Source: Cordylochernes scorpioides
Taxonomy: Eukaryota; Arthropoda; Arachnida; Pseudoscorpiones; Chernetidae
Reading direction: 5' to 3'
Assembly (NCBI GenBank): GCA_030710605.1
Contig: CP092886.1
Coordinates: 160,812,000 to 160,875,999, forward strand
Length of the DNA: 64,000 nt
The notes under the pieces are model-generated. The model was not told the DNA's origin. It saw only the letters and a list, made by a program, of their open reading frames with translations, and did no database searches. Numbering within the stretch: position 1 is the first letter of the stretch; the number at the start of each line of letters is the position of its first letter. A program made the position numbers and the translations under genes. Shown here piece after piece: positions 1-11,284 of this stretch.

Positions 1-134
1 TATTAATGAGGGAAAGGTATTTCTCCCTTTATAAAATGCATTTAAACAATTCATTTCATTTATTAACCATTATAGGAACGTAGACGATTAAAGAATGTGC
101 CATAGACCAACTTTGAGCGAAATTCAGAAAACGC

Positions 135-185
135 CAACCTGTATACCATGGTTTCAGGCTATGGCATTCATCAGTAGAGAAACAG
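135..185 (-). ncRNA. Hammerhead ribozyme motif, family F2
   Basis: Read on the minus strand: CTGATGA (174-168), a hairpin of 12 nt with loop CATA, GAAAC (155-151), then the self-complementary word CCATGG and a UA cleavage dinucleotide. This is the order of a type I hammerhead. The second base pair of stem II is mismatched, so this copy is decayed. The 3' stem I strand (UACAGG) is exactly complementary to the 5' strand of the sister copy near 59,015. Flanking sequence (GAAATCG word at about 224) matches the sister copies. Confidence 0.65.
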
Positions 186-1069
186 CTTCCATTTCGTAAT
201 ATATTACGAGTGGAGTAATGAAATCGACCGTATCCGCTAAAAAGTTATATATAAAATAAATACACAATGTGTTATTAATAGTAAAAAATACTTCACTTTA
301 TTATCATATAGTTTATTTTGCGATATATTGCTCTCACTTAAGATACATATTTCTGAAACAACCTTTCTAGTTATTCATACATACGAGTATACATGAGAAA
401 ATTCAAATTTTCATCTTCAAATATAATAATATACCTATTAAGGGAGTCTCACTCCTAATACCAAATATAATCACATACCTATTTCTTCCTCATATTCATT
501 ATATTGATAATACCTTTGTGAGGTTTCTTAGATTAACCCCCAACACCTTTCAGATAAAATTGCCTTTTAGGTAAAAAAAAAAAGAGGAATAAAAGTGAGG
601 CAATAGAGACGAAGGCATGAGATAAAGAATGCTCGTTAGGAAGGAAGCATGAATGTGCTCCAGATAAGGGAAACCCCTAAGGTTCGGTATTTATGGATAG
701 GTGGCGTTGAAGCGCGATATTATTCTGTTGAAATGTTCGCCAGGGGATGTAATGGGCGGGGGCTTTATTTGATGACAACTACTCGACAAACATCTTGCCA
801 GTCTTTGTAGAAAAAGTTAGTTTGGAGATTAAGGTCCCCGCGTTATTTTTATGTAGGGTCTTATTATTGTTTTTTTAAATTGTTTATATATATATAGTAA
901 TATTTAAATTCGAATTTTGGATTTGAAATATTTTATTTTGCAATATATATATGTGATAAAACGATTGAATGTAAAGCCTTTTAGCGCCATCTATATACAA
1001 TAATATAAACAATTTGAGGGCGCCTATTTTCCAACAAAACCATATATAAATTTGTAACAAATATATTTA

Positions 1070-1260
1070 CTGGCAATGTGTTTCTTTTCAATAATACTTA
1101 TAAAAAAAGCTGAGAGGGTTCACGACTGATGAGCCAAGCCCTCTCATTCAATAACTTATACCATTGCAGTTAGGTCTGTAGAGATAATATTTGATGATAT
1201 TGTTGAAAAGAAACACATTGCCAGTAAATTTATTTGCTACATATTTTATCGATAGATGGC
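1070..1260. repeat. P1 palindromic element copy
   Basis: Long inverted repeat: TTTACTGGCAATGTGTTTC at the left and its complement near 1,210-1,230. The centre carries the P1 hallmark words GAGAGGGTTCAC, CTGATGAGCC and CCCTCTCATT. A GATAGATGGCA word follows at about 1,250. P1 copies recur through the window (see 7,027, 12,575, 33,434, 44,500, 53,990). The class is unresolved; a 17-bp target duplication at 7,010 argues for retroposition. Confidence 0.6.
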
Positions 1261-1299
1261 AATTGAATTTATAAAAACCCACCATTTACTGCTATAGAG

Positions 1300-1800
1300 A
1301 ATATTAGGATTAACTGGCTCATGATTGGTGAACACCTTTAGCCGTTTCACCAGCAGAAATTCACTAATCCCCTCTACTATTGTATTGGGCTTATCTGCTT
1401 ACATAGCGAGCGTTTTAGACGATATTCATATTGATGTGTTTAAGGAAACATTGGACATTGGCGTTGACAGTAGAAATATATTTAAATAAATGAAATGAAA
1501 ATTACTTTTCTGCACAATATTAACAAATAAACCTGTAAAAGACCAATTAAACACAAGCCCTTAACGCGCGCCAATGTTAGCAGTGCTAAACAATATTTTT
1601 CTTTCGATAAAACATATTCCAACTGTCCTAATTAAGATGGGAAAATATAAAGAGTTTCTGGCTCATTAGTGGTGAGTCCTACTAATTTATATCCTCGCAT
1701 AACAGTGCTAGCTGAATGAACCCGCTCCGTTCTGCCTGAGTAGATGTTTTCCCACTAGTATTGTTTCAACAAATGTTATCTATTATGAATATATTATTAT
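1300..1800. repeat. Two partial P1 copies in AT-rich DNA
   Basis: 1,311-1,365 reads on the minus strand as a P1 core (CCAGC...GGTGAAAC...TTCACC...CATGAGCCAG). 1,658-1,745 holds a second weak core (GGCTCATTAGTGGTGAGTCC). The remaining sequence shows no gene or recognisable domain. Confidence 0.45.
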
Positions 1801-1804
1801 TGTT

Positions 1805-2085
1805 CTTACTATAGTAGTAATCGTGACGACCTGCCCAGAAGTCCTCCTCTACGTGGCGGGCGGGAGAAGCAGCACAAGTAAGGGACTGCCCTGTAGGGCG
1901 AAGTACGGTGTCGTGAGCCCCGAGCCGCTACGGTAACTGTGAAGGCCTACAGGGTACTCTGAAATGTGGCTGACTGACAAGGCAACGGTACTCCCCATTC
2001 CATGAAGCAACAAAAGAACAAGACACCACCAATCGTGACGACCCTCTGCTAGCGAATGACCTTGGCTTCGCCTGGGGTTTCTCTA
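1805..2085. other. GC-rich unassigned block
   Basis: About 280 bp clearly richer in GC than its surroundings. It is bounded by two direct copies of AATCGTGACGACC (about 1,818 and 2,031), which could be a target duplication or an internal repeat. No convincing reading frame was found on either strand: the short minus-strand frame has no recognisable domain. It may be the untranslated part of a retrotransposon or a SINE-like unit. Confidence 0.3.
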
Positions 2086-2224
2086 AGACTAAATGTTTTA
2101 TAAAAGAATATTGTTTTAATGTTGTCTTCCATCTATAACTCATCTTTATAGACATACACAGTATAAGAAGTTTAAACTATTTTTGACGCGTACGATTATT
2201 TTTGAAATAAAACAATTTTATGCT

Positions 2225-2420
2225 TCCCTTTGTGCAAAGAAAAAAAAAATGGGAGGACCTGGCTCATCGCTGGGAGGGTTCACCACTGATGAGTCAGTCC
2301 CTCCTATTAACTTATCATTGCAGTAAGGGCAATAGAAAATTATTTTATTTCAAAAAGGACCATACGCTTTATTAATAGTTGAATTAATCGTAATAGATGG
2401 CGTGCTAATGCATAATATAC
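2225..2420. repeat. P1 element copy
   Basis: Contains TGGCTCATCGCTGGGAGGG, GGTTCACCACTGATGAG, CAGTAAGGGC and a 3' end with ATAGATGGCGTGCTAATGCA, the same end as the copies at 7,262 and 33,755. The two halves around 2,270 form an inverted pair. Confidence 0.55.
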
Positions 2421-2544
2421 ACATTACATATTGAAGCTAATTCTTTATACACACAGACAATAGATATTATTTTTAAATTTAAAAATAAAAAATATATATA
2501 TATATATGAAAAAAACAATAGAAAAAAAAAGATAAGTGGGTCAG

Positions 2545-2850
2545 GTGTTGATATTAAAAATAAAGAAGGCATCTCCTGACCACGAGCACATGTGCTTTTT
2601 AGATGGCAGTTGCCCTTTCTTGATTTCTCGAGAAGCCATTGGGACCAAAAATCTTTTTGGTCGCAGTGGTTACAGTCTACTCCACGCTGACGAGCGCCAA
2701 CAGCGCTTTATCAAGAAATTGGGTTGGCCAAATATCACGGAGCAAGCTAAATAAACGTTTAGTTTATTCTTGCTCCACTAGATGGCGCTCTGCCATCTAA
2801 AAAGCACATGTGCTCGTGGTCAGGAGATGCCTTCTTTATTTTTAATATAT
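2545..2850. mobile_element. F1 retroelement tails, head-to-head pair
   Basis: Two oppositely oriented tails of about 60 bp (AAGAAGGCATCTCCTGACC... and its exact complement at 2,800-2,845) flank a shared interior. The interior includes, at 2,682-2,706, CCACG, CTGACGA and a GCGC-CAACA-GCGC hairpin, which is the 5' half of the F1 hammerhead; the GAAAC part is gone. Compared with the 59.8-kb copy, the second base pair of stem II has changed from G-C to C-G on both sides. A frame of 72 codons runs across this palindrome but has no protein-like features. Confidence 0.6.
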
Positions 2851-3880
2851 ATATATGTTGTAATATATTCCAATATATACCTATATACCCATGTGTTATA
2901 TAGTTTTAGTGTAATTGCCAATGTGACAGAAATAAAATTTCGAGTGAGTGACAGTCGGCGCCAGTGGATGAAAAAGGTCGGAAAAACAAGTCAAGTTTTC
3001 CAGGGGTGCCCCTTTCTTACTCAAACAGATTAGTTCGCTTTGAGACACGAGGATTGACAGACCCCTCTAGACAGATCTCTCACCGACCGGTGTCGGCTTC
3101 ACTCACTCTCTCTCCATATCCGTGGTGACATCTAACATGTCTCGTTTTTTGGTGCAATACATTCACGCCTGAACCCACTCTAAGCATTGAGGCCACGACG
3201 ACTTCATTTAACCAACACACTACAGTCATCCTACAGGATCGACTACCTTACAACATATACATGTGATGATATTTAAAACAGTCCAATAAGCAGTTTCTGT
3301 ACAAACTCTCGAAATGACATAATAAAAAATCTCATAGAGGAATATAAAAGTATTGTTTTAACGTATTTTTATCTGAATTTTGACAATAAATTTGAACGAC
3401 TTGTTGATTTTCCCCAATGTTTTTTAATCTTTTTTTTAAAGAGAGAGAGCTCTTGGAAGTGCTTATATAGTTGTAAAGATGGTGGTGGAAATGTGAAATG
3501 AAAGGTGCCCAAATGGAATTGGTTGAGATCAAAATGGCGTCATTTCTTGCATATATAAACCGTTTACATTTATTCACCAGAACCTTTAAAAATTCAAACA
3601 GATGGAATAGGTGTGATGACAATATTTTAATGAAAGCATAGCGTAAATCCATCTACCGAGAAAAGGAATACAAAAATATATTTATTATTAAAAAACAAAT
3701 AACACAAAAATGTATTTAAAATAGTATATATACGATAGAAATATATTCGAAGGAAAAATATTTATATTTTTTTAAGATAAAAGTATTTTCGACGCTGATG
3801 ATAAAATTGTAGATAATTCAGCTTTTTATTATTACTCTAATAAATCGCGACTTCCGCATTGTAACGAACATTTTCTATTT
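2850..3880. other. AT-rich DNA, no gene recognised
   Basis: Contains a moderately GC-rich patch at 2,940-3,190 without a recognisable frame, a short CT/GA-rich tract at 3,435-3,450, and AT-rich sequence. The 106-codon minus-strand frame at 3,332-3,652 has no domain or composition suggesting a gene. Confidence 0.4.
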
Positions 3881-3882
3881 CT

Positions 3883-4141
3883 TAACAATAAGAGGCACTT
3901 CGTCCAGAAAAGGTTTTTATTTTTTTCGATTTTTCGACAAAAGTATTTTGTCTTCGTCAGTAAAAGAATTAAAATGAAAGCATTGACAAGGCGTTATAAA
4001 TGTTTTACAACCTCAGAAACATTTTAAGCGCCTTGCCAAATGCTTCAATTTTATTCTTTTCCTGAAGAAAACAACTTATTTTTGACGAAACGTCGTCCAA
4101 ATAAGAAGCTTTTTCTGAACGAAGTGTCTCTTATTTTCAAG
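3883..4141. mobile_element. F3 tails with hammerhead motifs, head-to-head
   Basis: Left arm on the minus strand, right arm on the plus strand, tails outward (AATAAGAG...CACTTCGT on the left, CGAAGTGTCTCTTATT on the right). The left arm has CTGACGA (3,960-3,954), one extra A, a 7-bp stem II with loop UAC (GACAAAA paired to UUUUGUC), then GAAA (3,935-3,932). The right arm has CTGAAGA (4,062) and GAAACGTC (4,087) but a decayed stem II. ACGT after GAA is self-complementary and ends in the UC cleavage step. Confidence 0.65.
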
Positions 4142-4149
4142 AAATATAT

Positions 4150-5150
4150 ATACCAGCCAGGCAACTTTTATCTTCAAGATTTAATTTTTCATCGTTATCG
4201 TTAGAATCTTCGATCAGCTTGAACTCCGAGACCTATTTCTGTTCTGTAACGTTGTGGACGGTTATTCTGTTTATGGATCTCTTCAATGAATCTTTTAGTT
4301 TCTCTCAGCATCGAATGTCTCCCTGCACTGCCTCCTCTGTGCACTTGTCCTCTCTCCCCCGTCTTCTCGATAAAACAAAATCCAAAAGAGTCGAAAATAC
4401 AAACAAATAAATCGAACCCAATTAGGTCTATACAATAGTTATGTACAGTACATAAAAAGAATTATTAAAATTTAATCGCTAAATAGAAAACACTTCACTT
4501 AGACTTAATTTTAAGAGGTGAATCTAAAAGTGCTGTTTGCAATGGATAATTAGAGAATAAAAACGTTTTAAAATTCCCAATTAGCGATGCTCTATAGAGT
4601 GTATAATATTTTTTCCAGATTTGCTAATTATGTCGTGGGAAGACGGCAGAACAAATTGAAGCGGGTTCACGAGGGTGCTATTGAGGAAACGGCAAAACAT
4701 TGAGGAGAACCTCCAATTATCCCCTCGGCTTTTCATTCTCTGGTGCTCAGGGAGGCCAAGTGATAATAAAAATATTATATAGAGAAACAAAAGTACTAAT
4801 TAGAAATGTCAAAATCAAATAAAACCTCGGAAGTATCTTCCTACCTAAGTACAAGATAAGTATAAAGCGTCCTATTAACTTTCAAATGCACCTAGAACTT
4901 TCATTTTGTTGATTTTATATGATATTTCTATATTTTCTATAATATTCAGATGTTGTTGTCGTGTCCAATGAAGAGCCTCAGATGTCTCCATGCATCTCTA
5001 TCACAGCAGTTGGAATGTCCTCTATCTTGGGTGTGTGGAGCTGCTGCTCTGGGTCCATGCCAATTTTCTGCAAGGCTCCGGCTATTGATGGGCATGAGAA
5101 TATGTGGGTAGGCGTTAGTTCCACACACCAGGATAGTTGTTGCATGTACT
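4150..5150. other. AT-rich DNA, no gene recognised
   Basis: Short frames occur on both strands (for example 4,219-4,410 plus and 4,961-5,152 plus) but none has a recognisable domain, consistent codon bias, or splice context. A patch at 4,950-5,140 is slightly GC-richer and unassigned. Confidence 0.4.
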
Positions 5151-5159
5151 GAAGGTTCT

Positions 5160-5340
5160 TGGAATATTCAAATATATTCGGTCAAATATAGTGTTGAGGT
5201 ATATATGTTGATAATCTGCTCTTTTAACAAAATATATCAACAATATGATAGGTTTTGATGCATTTTGAATAGGGATAGGCGTTTCGGAGCTCATGAATAT
5301 CATCCTCCTATCAGAAATTACCACATAGGTAAAACAATAA
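5160..5340 (-). ncRNA. Degenerate hammerhead-like retroelement tail
   Basis: On the minus strand CTGATAG, GGAG, a long loop, CTCC and GAAACGCC follow each other (about 5,310-5,277). The order matches a hammerhead (core word, stem II, GAAA), but the core word lacks the G and A of CUGANGA. The family is not matched elsewhere in the window. Confidence 0.35.
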
Positions 5341-6925
5341 GATGGATTAAATACCTGCTTCTCTAATATTCCGTATGGCTATACGCCAAACATGATCACG
5401 GAAGCTTGCTTATTGCTTCACCTGTTTATATAACTGTCATGAAACAAAAGAATTCAAGCACTTACAGTATATTCTGGATTTATAAGTGAATTATCGATCT
5501 GAAACTTTTGAATATTTCATTGGGTTATTAGAAATATATAATATTTTGTTTGGGACAAATATTCATTCAGAAATTTGAGTTTACTTATTGAGCTATTAAC
5601 CTATTAGCTATTAATTTTTTACCTAATATCGAAGAGTGTATGGACAAGACACCACCACCAGTGTGTGTAACTCTTTTATAAATATAAATTCTAATAAGGC
5701 TTGTTTTGTGAGTCTATGACACAATATCAATAAATTTAGCACACGCGCATATTATAAATTAAAGAAACTAACACTATCTCTAGAAAATATATGAGGAAAA
5801 GTATCCTTCTTTGAGATTGTTATCAAAATCAATAGAACATTATTTACACAGCCGATTCATAAGTACCACTTAAAACTAAATCATTAACTCGAACTGTGAA
5901 TGTTCTTTTGTTAAAAGATAGTTACGTGATTTAAAATAAGACTAGTATTGCCTTTGTAGATATTTGGAAAGTTCTTTCAACATTACCTATATACTACAAG
6001 TGTACGTGTACGTGTATTACACACACATGCAGCTTTATTGAGACTACCGGTCCTATACAGATTCACCGCAGGAAGAAAGCGTAGATAGATCTCCTATACT
6101 CCAGGCAGCACAGAACTCAAAAACAGCCTCCAGGTCCGACGCATGTCCAGTGGCCATACCGTGCATTCCTCAGATATAATTATATGGATTGCTTCTGTAA
6201 TATTATATAATTTTGAAGTCCTATTTATATTTATTATTCGTAATACGAACATCTGCTTATTTATTGAACTGAATTCCATAAATGTGAGATTACACTAATG
6301 ACTATATATATTAGAGACAAATCGAAGAGTTTTAATAAGAGTCACTGGAAATGAAATTAAATAGTCGGCTTTCCCTTTTTAGAAAGAAGCCAGTAATCTC
6401 GCTTTCTAAAGTGACAATGACCTCCCACCAAGGAACTACCTTCTCACGACATCCCAAAGAGAAACCTTGAACAAAAGATTCGAAGCCAGTTTTGTTGTGA
6501 ATGCTTTGTTTAAATGCGGCGTGAAGACAAACGGCCATGACTCTCCCCCAAACATGTTGTCTGCATTGTTGGACACATTCAGCCTAAGAAAATAGACGAT
6601 GGGGTTCTTTAAAAGAGAAGTAGATACTAAATTTTCCAAGGGGGGTGTATACCATTGAGAATGTTGCTTCTGAAACCTGAAAGCCGCGTTCATCCTGTGA
6701 GGTACCGCCGCGCCACTTCCTGCCAAGTCAACAACCTCCTAACGTCTATTTCTCTCAAAGGAACTTGGTATTTACGTCAGCTAAAAGGCCACTCACCTTC
6801 AGTAGAGAAAGTTGTAGGAATGTTCTCAACTTGTGACCAAAACAAAACGTTTTATTGAATCACTCTAGTATAGTTTTATCAAAGTAAAGAATATCTAGTA
6901 ATATATATAAAATTTTAAACTCATA
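5340..6925. other. AT-rich DNA, no gene recognised
   Basis: Nothing recognisable as a gene. The minus-strand frame at 6,436-6,726 (96 codons) is partly GC-rich around 6,690-6,720, but it has no domain I can name and overlaps other open frames on both strands. Confidence 0.4.
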
Positions 6926-6927
6926 TA

Positions 6928-7392
6928 CACTCATGGACAAAACTTAAGGAAGCTGTACTTTTAAGAATGTATATCGGGATTTAGACAATAACTCTGAAAG
7001 ATATTTGATATACAGTTATCTTTATTCAAAACTATTTTAAAGGCGTAAAATTCTTTTTGATATTAAACAATTTCTACTGCCCTTACTGCAATGGAAAAAT
7101 TAATGAGAGGGCCTGGCTAATCAGTGGTGAACCCTCTCAGCCAGGCCCTCTCATTAATTTTTCCACTGCAGTAAGGGCAGTAGAAATTGTTTAATATCAA
7201 AAAGAATCTTACGCCTTTAAAATAGTTTTGAATTTTGATAACAGATGGCGTGCTAGTGCATCATACAGTTATCTTTATTGAAGACACACGAGATAACCAA
7301 GTGTGAACAAAATTGCTTCTGTTTCCTTAAAATAAAATAGCCTACCGACGACATCAGAGACTTACCGCTTCCTTAAGTTTCGTCCATTAGTG
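6928..7392. mobile_element. Tc1-type MITE (TcM), with nested P1
   Basis: Begins CACTCATGGACAAAACTTAA and ends with the complement of the same word, each end flanked by TA. The interior (TATCGGGATT, TCTGAAAGATATTTGATATA, GAAGACACACGAGATAACC) is shared by about ten copies in the window. Terminal words and TA target duplications fit a non-autonomous Tc1/mariner-superfamily element. This copy is split at 7,026 by a P1 element; without the insert it would be about 210 bp, like the 56.1-kb copy. Confidence 0.85.
7027..7262. mobile_element. P1 palindromic element with 17-bp TSD
   Basis: The insert is flanked by direct copies of ATACAGTTATCTTTATT (7,010-7,026 and 7,263-7,279), so its ends are exact. 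It is a near-perfect hairpin: TTTCTACTGCCCTTACTGC near 7,070 pairs with its complement near 7,175. The right end carries CAGATGGCGTGCTAGTGCA. A 17-bp duplication is typical of target-primed retroposition and too long for most cut-and-paste transposons. The centre lacks the GGTTTCGCCAG part seen in other copies. Confidence 0.8.
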
Positions 7393-7559
7393 TATATACC
7401 AAAAAGGATAAATATCCCTTTAAATTATATATATATAATTGAAGTATATATTGGACCAGTAGTATATATTATGAAATTCGATATAAAGGCTATTCGGCCA
7501 TCTTTTGCTGGGATTCAACTCTTGTAAGCTTCGTGAAGATAGAGGCTGCCTGGCCGAAA

Positions 7560-7748
7560 TTCATAGTTCTTCAAATTGAATATATTTCGGCCAGTAAATC
7601 TTTTTTATTGTCTCGACGTTTCGACAAAGAGCCTTAGAATAATTTCTAACGCTTTATCAAATGTTCTAATTTTTGTTCGCTCCTGACGAGTATAAAAGAT
7701 TTTTGTCGAAACGTCGAGACAATGAAAAAGATTTACTGGCCGAAGTAT
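7560..7748. mobile_element. F3 tails with hammerhead motif, head-to-head
   Basis: The outer words TTCGGCCAGTAAATC and their complement face each other. The plus arm has CTGACGA (7,683-7,689), a hairpin of 18 nt with about six pairs, then GAAACGTC (7,708). Stem I is possible over three pairs (CTC before the core, GAG after the cut). The minus arm keeps GAAACGTCGAGAC but has lost its CUGANGA word. Confidence 0.65.
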
Positions 7749-7749
7749 T

Positions 7750-9985
7750 TGTAAGCTTGTCATTCACGTGATGCACAAGAGGTGATGGTTTTAAATAGAG
7801 CAGGCAGACGTGATTAAAAAAGCCAATATTAGAAATCATTATTTCTTCAGAAATGATATATATATATAATATATGATATCACACGAAGAATCAATGGCGA
7901 AATTATATTGTCAATAGGAGATTCTTTATTATAAATTTAATAGACACTTTTCGTGGTCTTCGACGATCTAATCTGCATTCACAAGATATTTAGTGAGGCA
8001 GCTGTGAAGTTAAATATAAATTAACTACTCAACATTTGAATCATACATGAGAAATACCAGAGATTACGTCTAGAGTCCTACATATCTCCCGGCTGTAGTA
8101 GTAGCGATGGCACCATTAGCTTCAGCACATTCACCGCACGAAACATTAACAGAATTCCCATTTCTAGTGCCGTAAGTTTAATAGTCCATTAACAAAAATA
8201 TTATTCGGATGAATAATTGATAATATTTATTTTTATGCATATATATACGGTATATATTAAAAACAAAAAAAGACATATTCCTGACCCCTAACATATGGTC
8301 AGGGTATACATTTATAGTTTTAATATAAACAACTGATTATTTTCTATTTTATTTTCCATATATATATATAAATTCATATACATGGAATATTTTCTTGGAA
8401 TAAAGTTATCTATAAAAGCAAAGGTCAACTCATTATATAAGGTCATTATAAAGTTAGAACGTGATTTGCATGGAACAATGGTTTACGGATGTGATTCGGA
8501 TTAGAAAATTACAGATTTTAATCCTGAGAGGATCGTTTATATATTTATTTTTTATTGTGGAGATATGTTGAGCAACATACTATTGTGAAGCACATTTCTC
8601 AGACATACATTGGCGACACAATTTTGTGACAATGACACAGCGGCTTTACCAGTTGGTCATCGCAAGGGCATGCCTCATGCTAAAATCGATCCAATCGCCA
8701 AAGATAAAGTCATAGTCTTTTAAAATAGAGACGAAAATATTATTTCATATAACACTGCTATTATTTTAGGAATGGAGCAGAAATAAGAAATAGCTTTCTG
8801 TAACTTAAACATTCCGCGTTATCTCATCCAATCAACGATATGGTAACACCAAGTGTATCCGTTCGAGATTAATGAAAAAGCTGATAAACAGATGCAGTAG
8901 TCGAACTTAGTTGAACAATGAATGAATTCCATTTTGTCATTAAAATCCCCCAAGAAGTTCTGAATTAAGCCTACTACGGATTAAACATCGGATCCGACCA
9001 AGGGCTCTCCATCCAACCGGCTCTTCTAATGACCGCCCCACTCGTCAAACTGCCATAACCACCTTTAGTGCTGTTTTACGGCCTTTCCCATAACTCTATT
9101 ACAGCGCGGAGGTCTACACTATAGAACGGTGTTTATGTCGACACACGGCGTAGCAACAACCCTACTGGATGCGAGACGCGAGATTTTAAAACGGTTCTGA
9201 AGTTTCATCAAATTTTTGACTTAGAATTTTCAAAATCTTCCGGACATGCTAGTTGGGATAATCATGATCAGTTAGATTTACAACGTGTATAAGTGTAGCA
9301 TATATTTAATTACAAAAATGTTGACTTTTCTCTTATCGGAAGTTACTCCAAAAATTTAAGGAAGAGCTGCAATCAGCTGCCTAGAAGATGTCAAGAAAGT
9401 TACCGGAAGGTCACTAGCAAAGCTGCGAGTGATTGTCACGCTAACAGATTAAATTGGAGAAAATTTGTTTATATAGTCACCAAAAGTCGAAAACGACATG
9501 AAAGGCTGTTAACAACAACAGTGCCTTTTTAGATTTTGAACAAACGTAACAAATTATTGAGTAGATTATTTAAGAGCTTGACAACTGATAGAAAAGAACT
9601 TAAATTTCTTTTATATAAACTATTATGGACAAACCTTGAATATTTTCAGGCCAAGATGTGGCATGAAGACTATTTTTGAAATTCCCACAGCCTCTCTTCT
9701 AACTACCAGTTTAATATCCTAGCCTCTCCTAACAAATCGGAATTTGATAGCGGAACTCTCATGTATTTCAACAGCGTTTAAAATCAGAACATTCGATGAT
9801 ACTTTTGCTAGACTACTATACCACACAACAGCATATATGTTCAACTTATTCGAAACCACACAGTTATTATGTAAAAAGGCATACCGCGTCATCTATCATT
9901 GAATTTGGAGACTATTAGCGCAAAATTTTATTTTTTATAAAAAAAAAATAATAATAATAATTTCCTAAACTCCTTCATACGATAG
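7750..9985. other. AT-rich DNA, no gene recognised
   Basis: No convincing frame or RNA gene. 8,990-9,190 is moderately GC-rich and 9,350-9,560 contains Ala/Lys-rich broken frames that could be old transposase, but I cannot name a family. 9,990-10,050 holds a weak P1 core. Confidence 0.35.
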
Positions 9986-10385
9986 AAAATTTAATGATAG
10001 AACCTGGCTCACACACACAACATCAGTGCTGAACCGCCAATAATTTAACGTCGCAGAATAGACAGTAAAAAATTGTTTTAGTTTAGATTCTGTAAAAAGA
10101 AAATTGAGCTAATAATTCTAAAAAGAGAAATCGATATAGTTATTATCCTTCTCGTGCAGAGAGCTGACCGAGGTTGACCTTGAGTTACTTCGAGCCACCT
10201 TTGGCTGACTTGTAGGTGGGTAAATGGACAATAATTCGATTTTGGAATCTTTCTTTGGAAAACCCGTTGAACTCTGTTTCGCTACAAAATTTATTTTCAA
10301 AAAAACTATTAACACAAATATATTTTTAAAATTATAATAACGAAAAGATTCAAAAAGGATAAGTTTCTTTATTTGAAAAATTAAT

Positions 10386-10424
10386 TCGAGCTTTCGGGCG
10401 TAAGCTGCCCTTCTACAGGAATAA
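10386..10424 (-). ncRNA. F7 hammerhead-type motif (CUGUAGA core)
   Basis: Minus strand: CTGTAGA, one A, GGGC, 7-nt loop, GCCC, GAAA, then AGCT (self-complementary, counting the last A of GAAA) and a UC step. Stem I is possible over four pairs (ATTC before the core, GAAT after the cut). Core position 6 is U instead of the A of CUGANGA, as in all F7 copies. Confidence 0.6.
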
Positions 10425-10544
10425 TGGATATAATTTTAAGTAGTCATGTATTTACAGTTATAAATATTTTCTTTAAATGGTTTCTCGCTTTGGTCTTGCA
10501 CAGCGCGAGTGGATCGCATACCCACGTGAATCAGTTTAAATCAA

Positions 10545-10650
10545 AGAAAAGCCCTGATAAAGAGAGGCGTGTTGCCCCTAGAAATACTAGTTGACCAATA
10601 ATTTATATCCAGTATATGCCCTATATTTATCTATACATATATATAAGCTA
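10545..10650 (+). mobile_element. F9 tail with CUGAUAA motif
   Basis: CTGATAA (10,554-10,560), a hairpin ending GCCCCTA, then GAAATACTAG (10,581). The following tail (TTTATATCCAGTATATGCC) matches that of the head-to-head pair at 55.5 kb. This copy has C at core position 3 with A at position 8, so the core pair is broken here. Confidence 0.5.
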
Positions 10651-11089
10651 TTTTTTGCATATCTAGGATTATTTATGTAGTTTTATATTTTATTATTTAA
10701 GAAAAATTATTGCTATGTAAATTTTTAATTGGTTTATATTATTATATGCAAAATTGTTAAGTGGTGTAATGAAGAGAAAACGGATAATTCTATTTTAGTA
10801 TTTGGACCAGCCTATCATATGTCTCCGGGATATCTATGTGTCTATTTATACTATTATATTTTGATGAAATCAGTGCTTCCAGTATTAATCTTTTGTATTT
10901 ACTATTTAAGTTTGTATAATGAATATTAGGGTTTGCTAGGTTGAAATCGTGATCTGTGTTTCTAATATGTTGTACTATTAGAGATTTGGGGTCTTTGTTT
11001 TTAATATTTCTTCTATGTTCGTCTATTCTATCTTTTATATGTCTGCCTGTTTCACCTACATATACATTATATATATACAAATATATTTT

Positions 11090-11280
11090 GTATAAAAGGG
11101 CGTACCTGGATCTGTAAAGAAAAAAAAAACAATTTTTTTCTTAAAATATTTCGAGAGATTGCTCCCTCTTTATCAATTTATTGCACAGTTGATAAAGAGG
11201 GAGCAATCTCTCGAAATATTTTAAGAAAAATATTGTTTGTTTTTTCTTTACAGATCCAGGTACGCCCTTTTATATAATCT
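11090..11280. mobile_element. F8 tails with UUGAUAA motifs, head-to-head
   Basis: Two nearly identical arms face away from each other. Each carries TTGATAA, one A, a 6-bp stem (GAGGGA with TCTCTC, loop GCAA), GAAA, then ATAT and a U-U step: minus copy 11,176-11,149, plus copy 11,189-11,216. Each tail ends with TTTACAGATCCAGGTACGCC. The same tail closes the Penelope-like fragment at 22.8 kb, so these are Penelope-like 3' ends. Confidence 0.7.
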
Positions 11281-11284
11281 TAAT

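Larger units (their letters stand above)
10335..11085 (-). mobile_element. Penelope-like element 3' end (GIY-YIG + F7 motif)
   Basis: A minus-strand frame at 11,080-10,790 encodes the C-terminal part of a GIY-YIG endonuclease: VYVGETGRHIKDRIDEHRR gives the YIG tyrosine/glycine segment and the conserved arginine, followed by LEALISSK with the expected glutamate. This is the domain that follows the reverse transcriptase in Penelope-like elements. The fragment is 5'-truncated where the neighbouring inverted F8 pair begins. About 370 bp downstream lies an F7 hammerhead-type motif (10,418-10,392), then a short tail ending near 10,335. An F9 tail (10,545-10,650) sits inside in the opposite direction. 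No reverse transcriptase is present, so the copy is a fragment. Confidence 0.75.

Noticed and set aside
2536-2754. 72-codon plus-strand frame
   Set aside because: It lies wholly in the F1 head-to-head repeat, and the partial copy at 51.1 kb shows the same start as repeat sequence, not as a gene.
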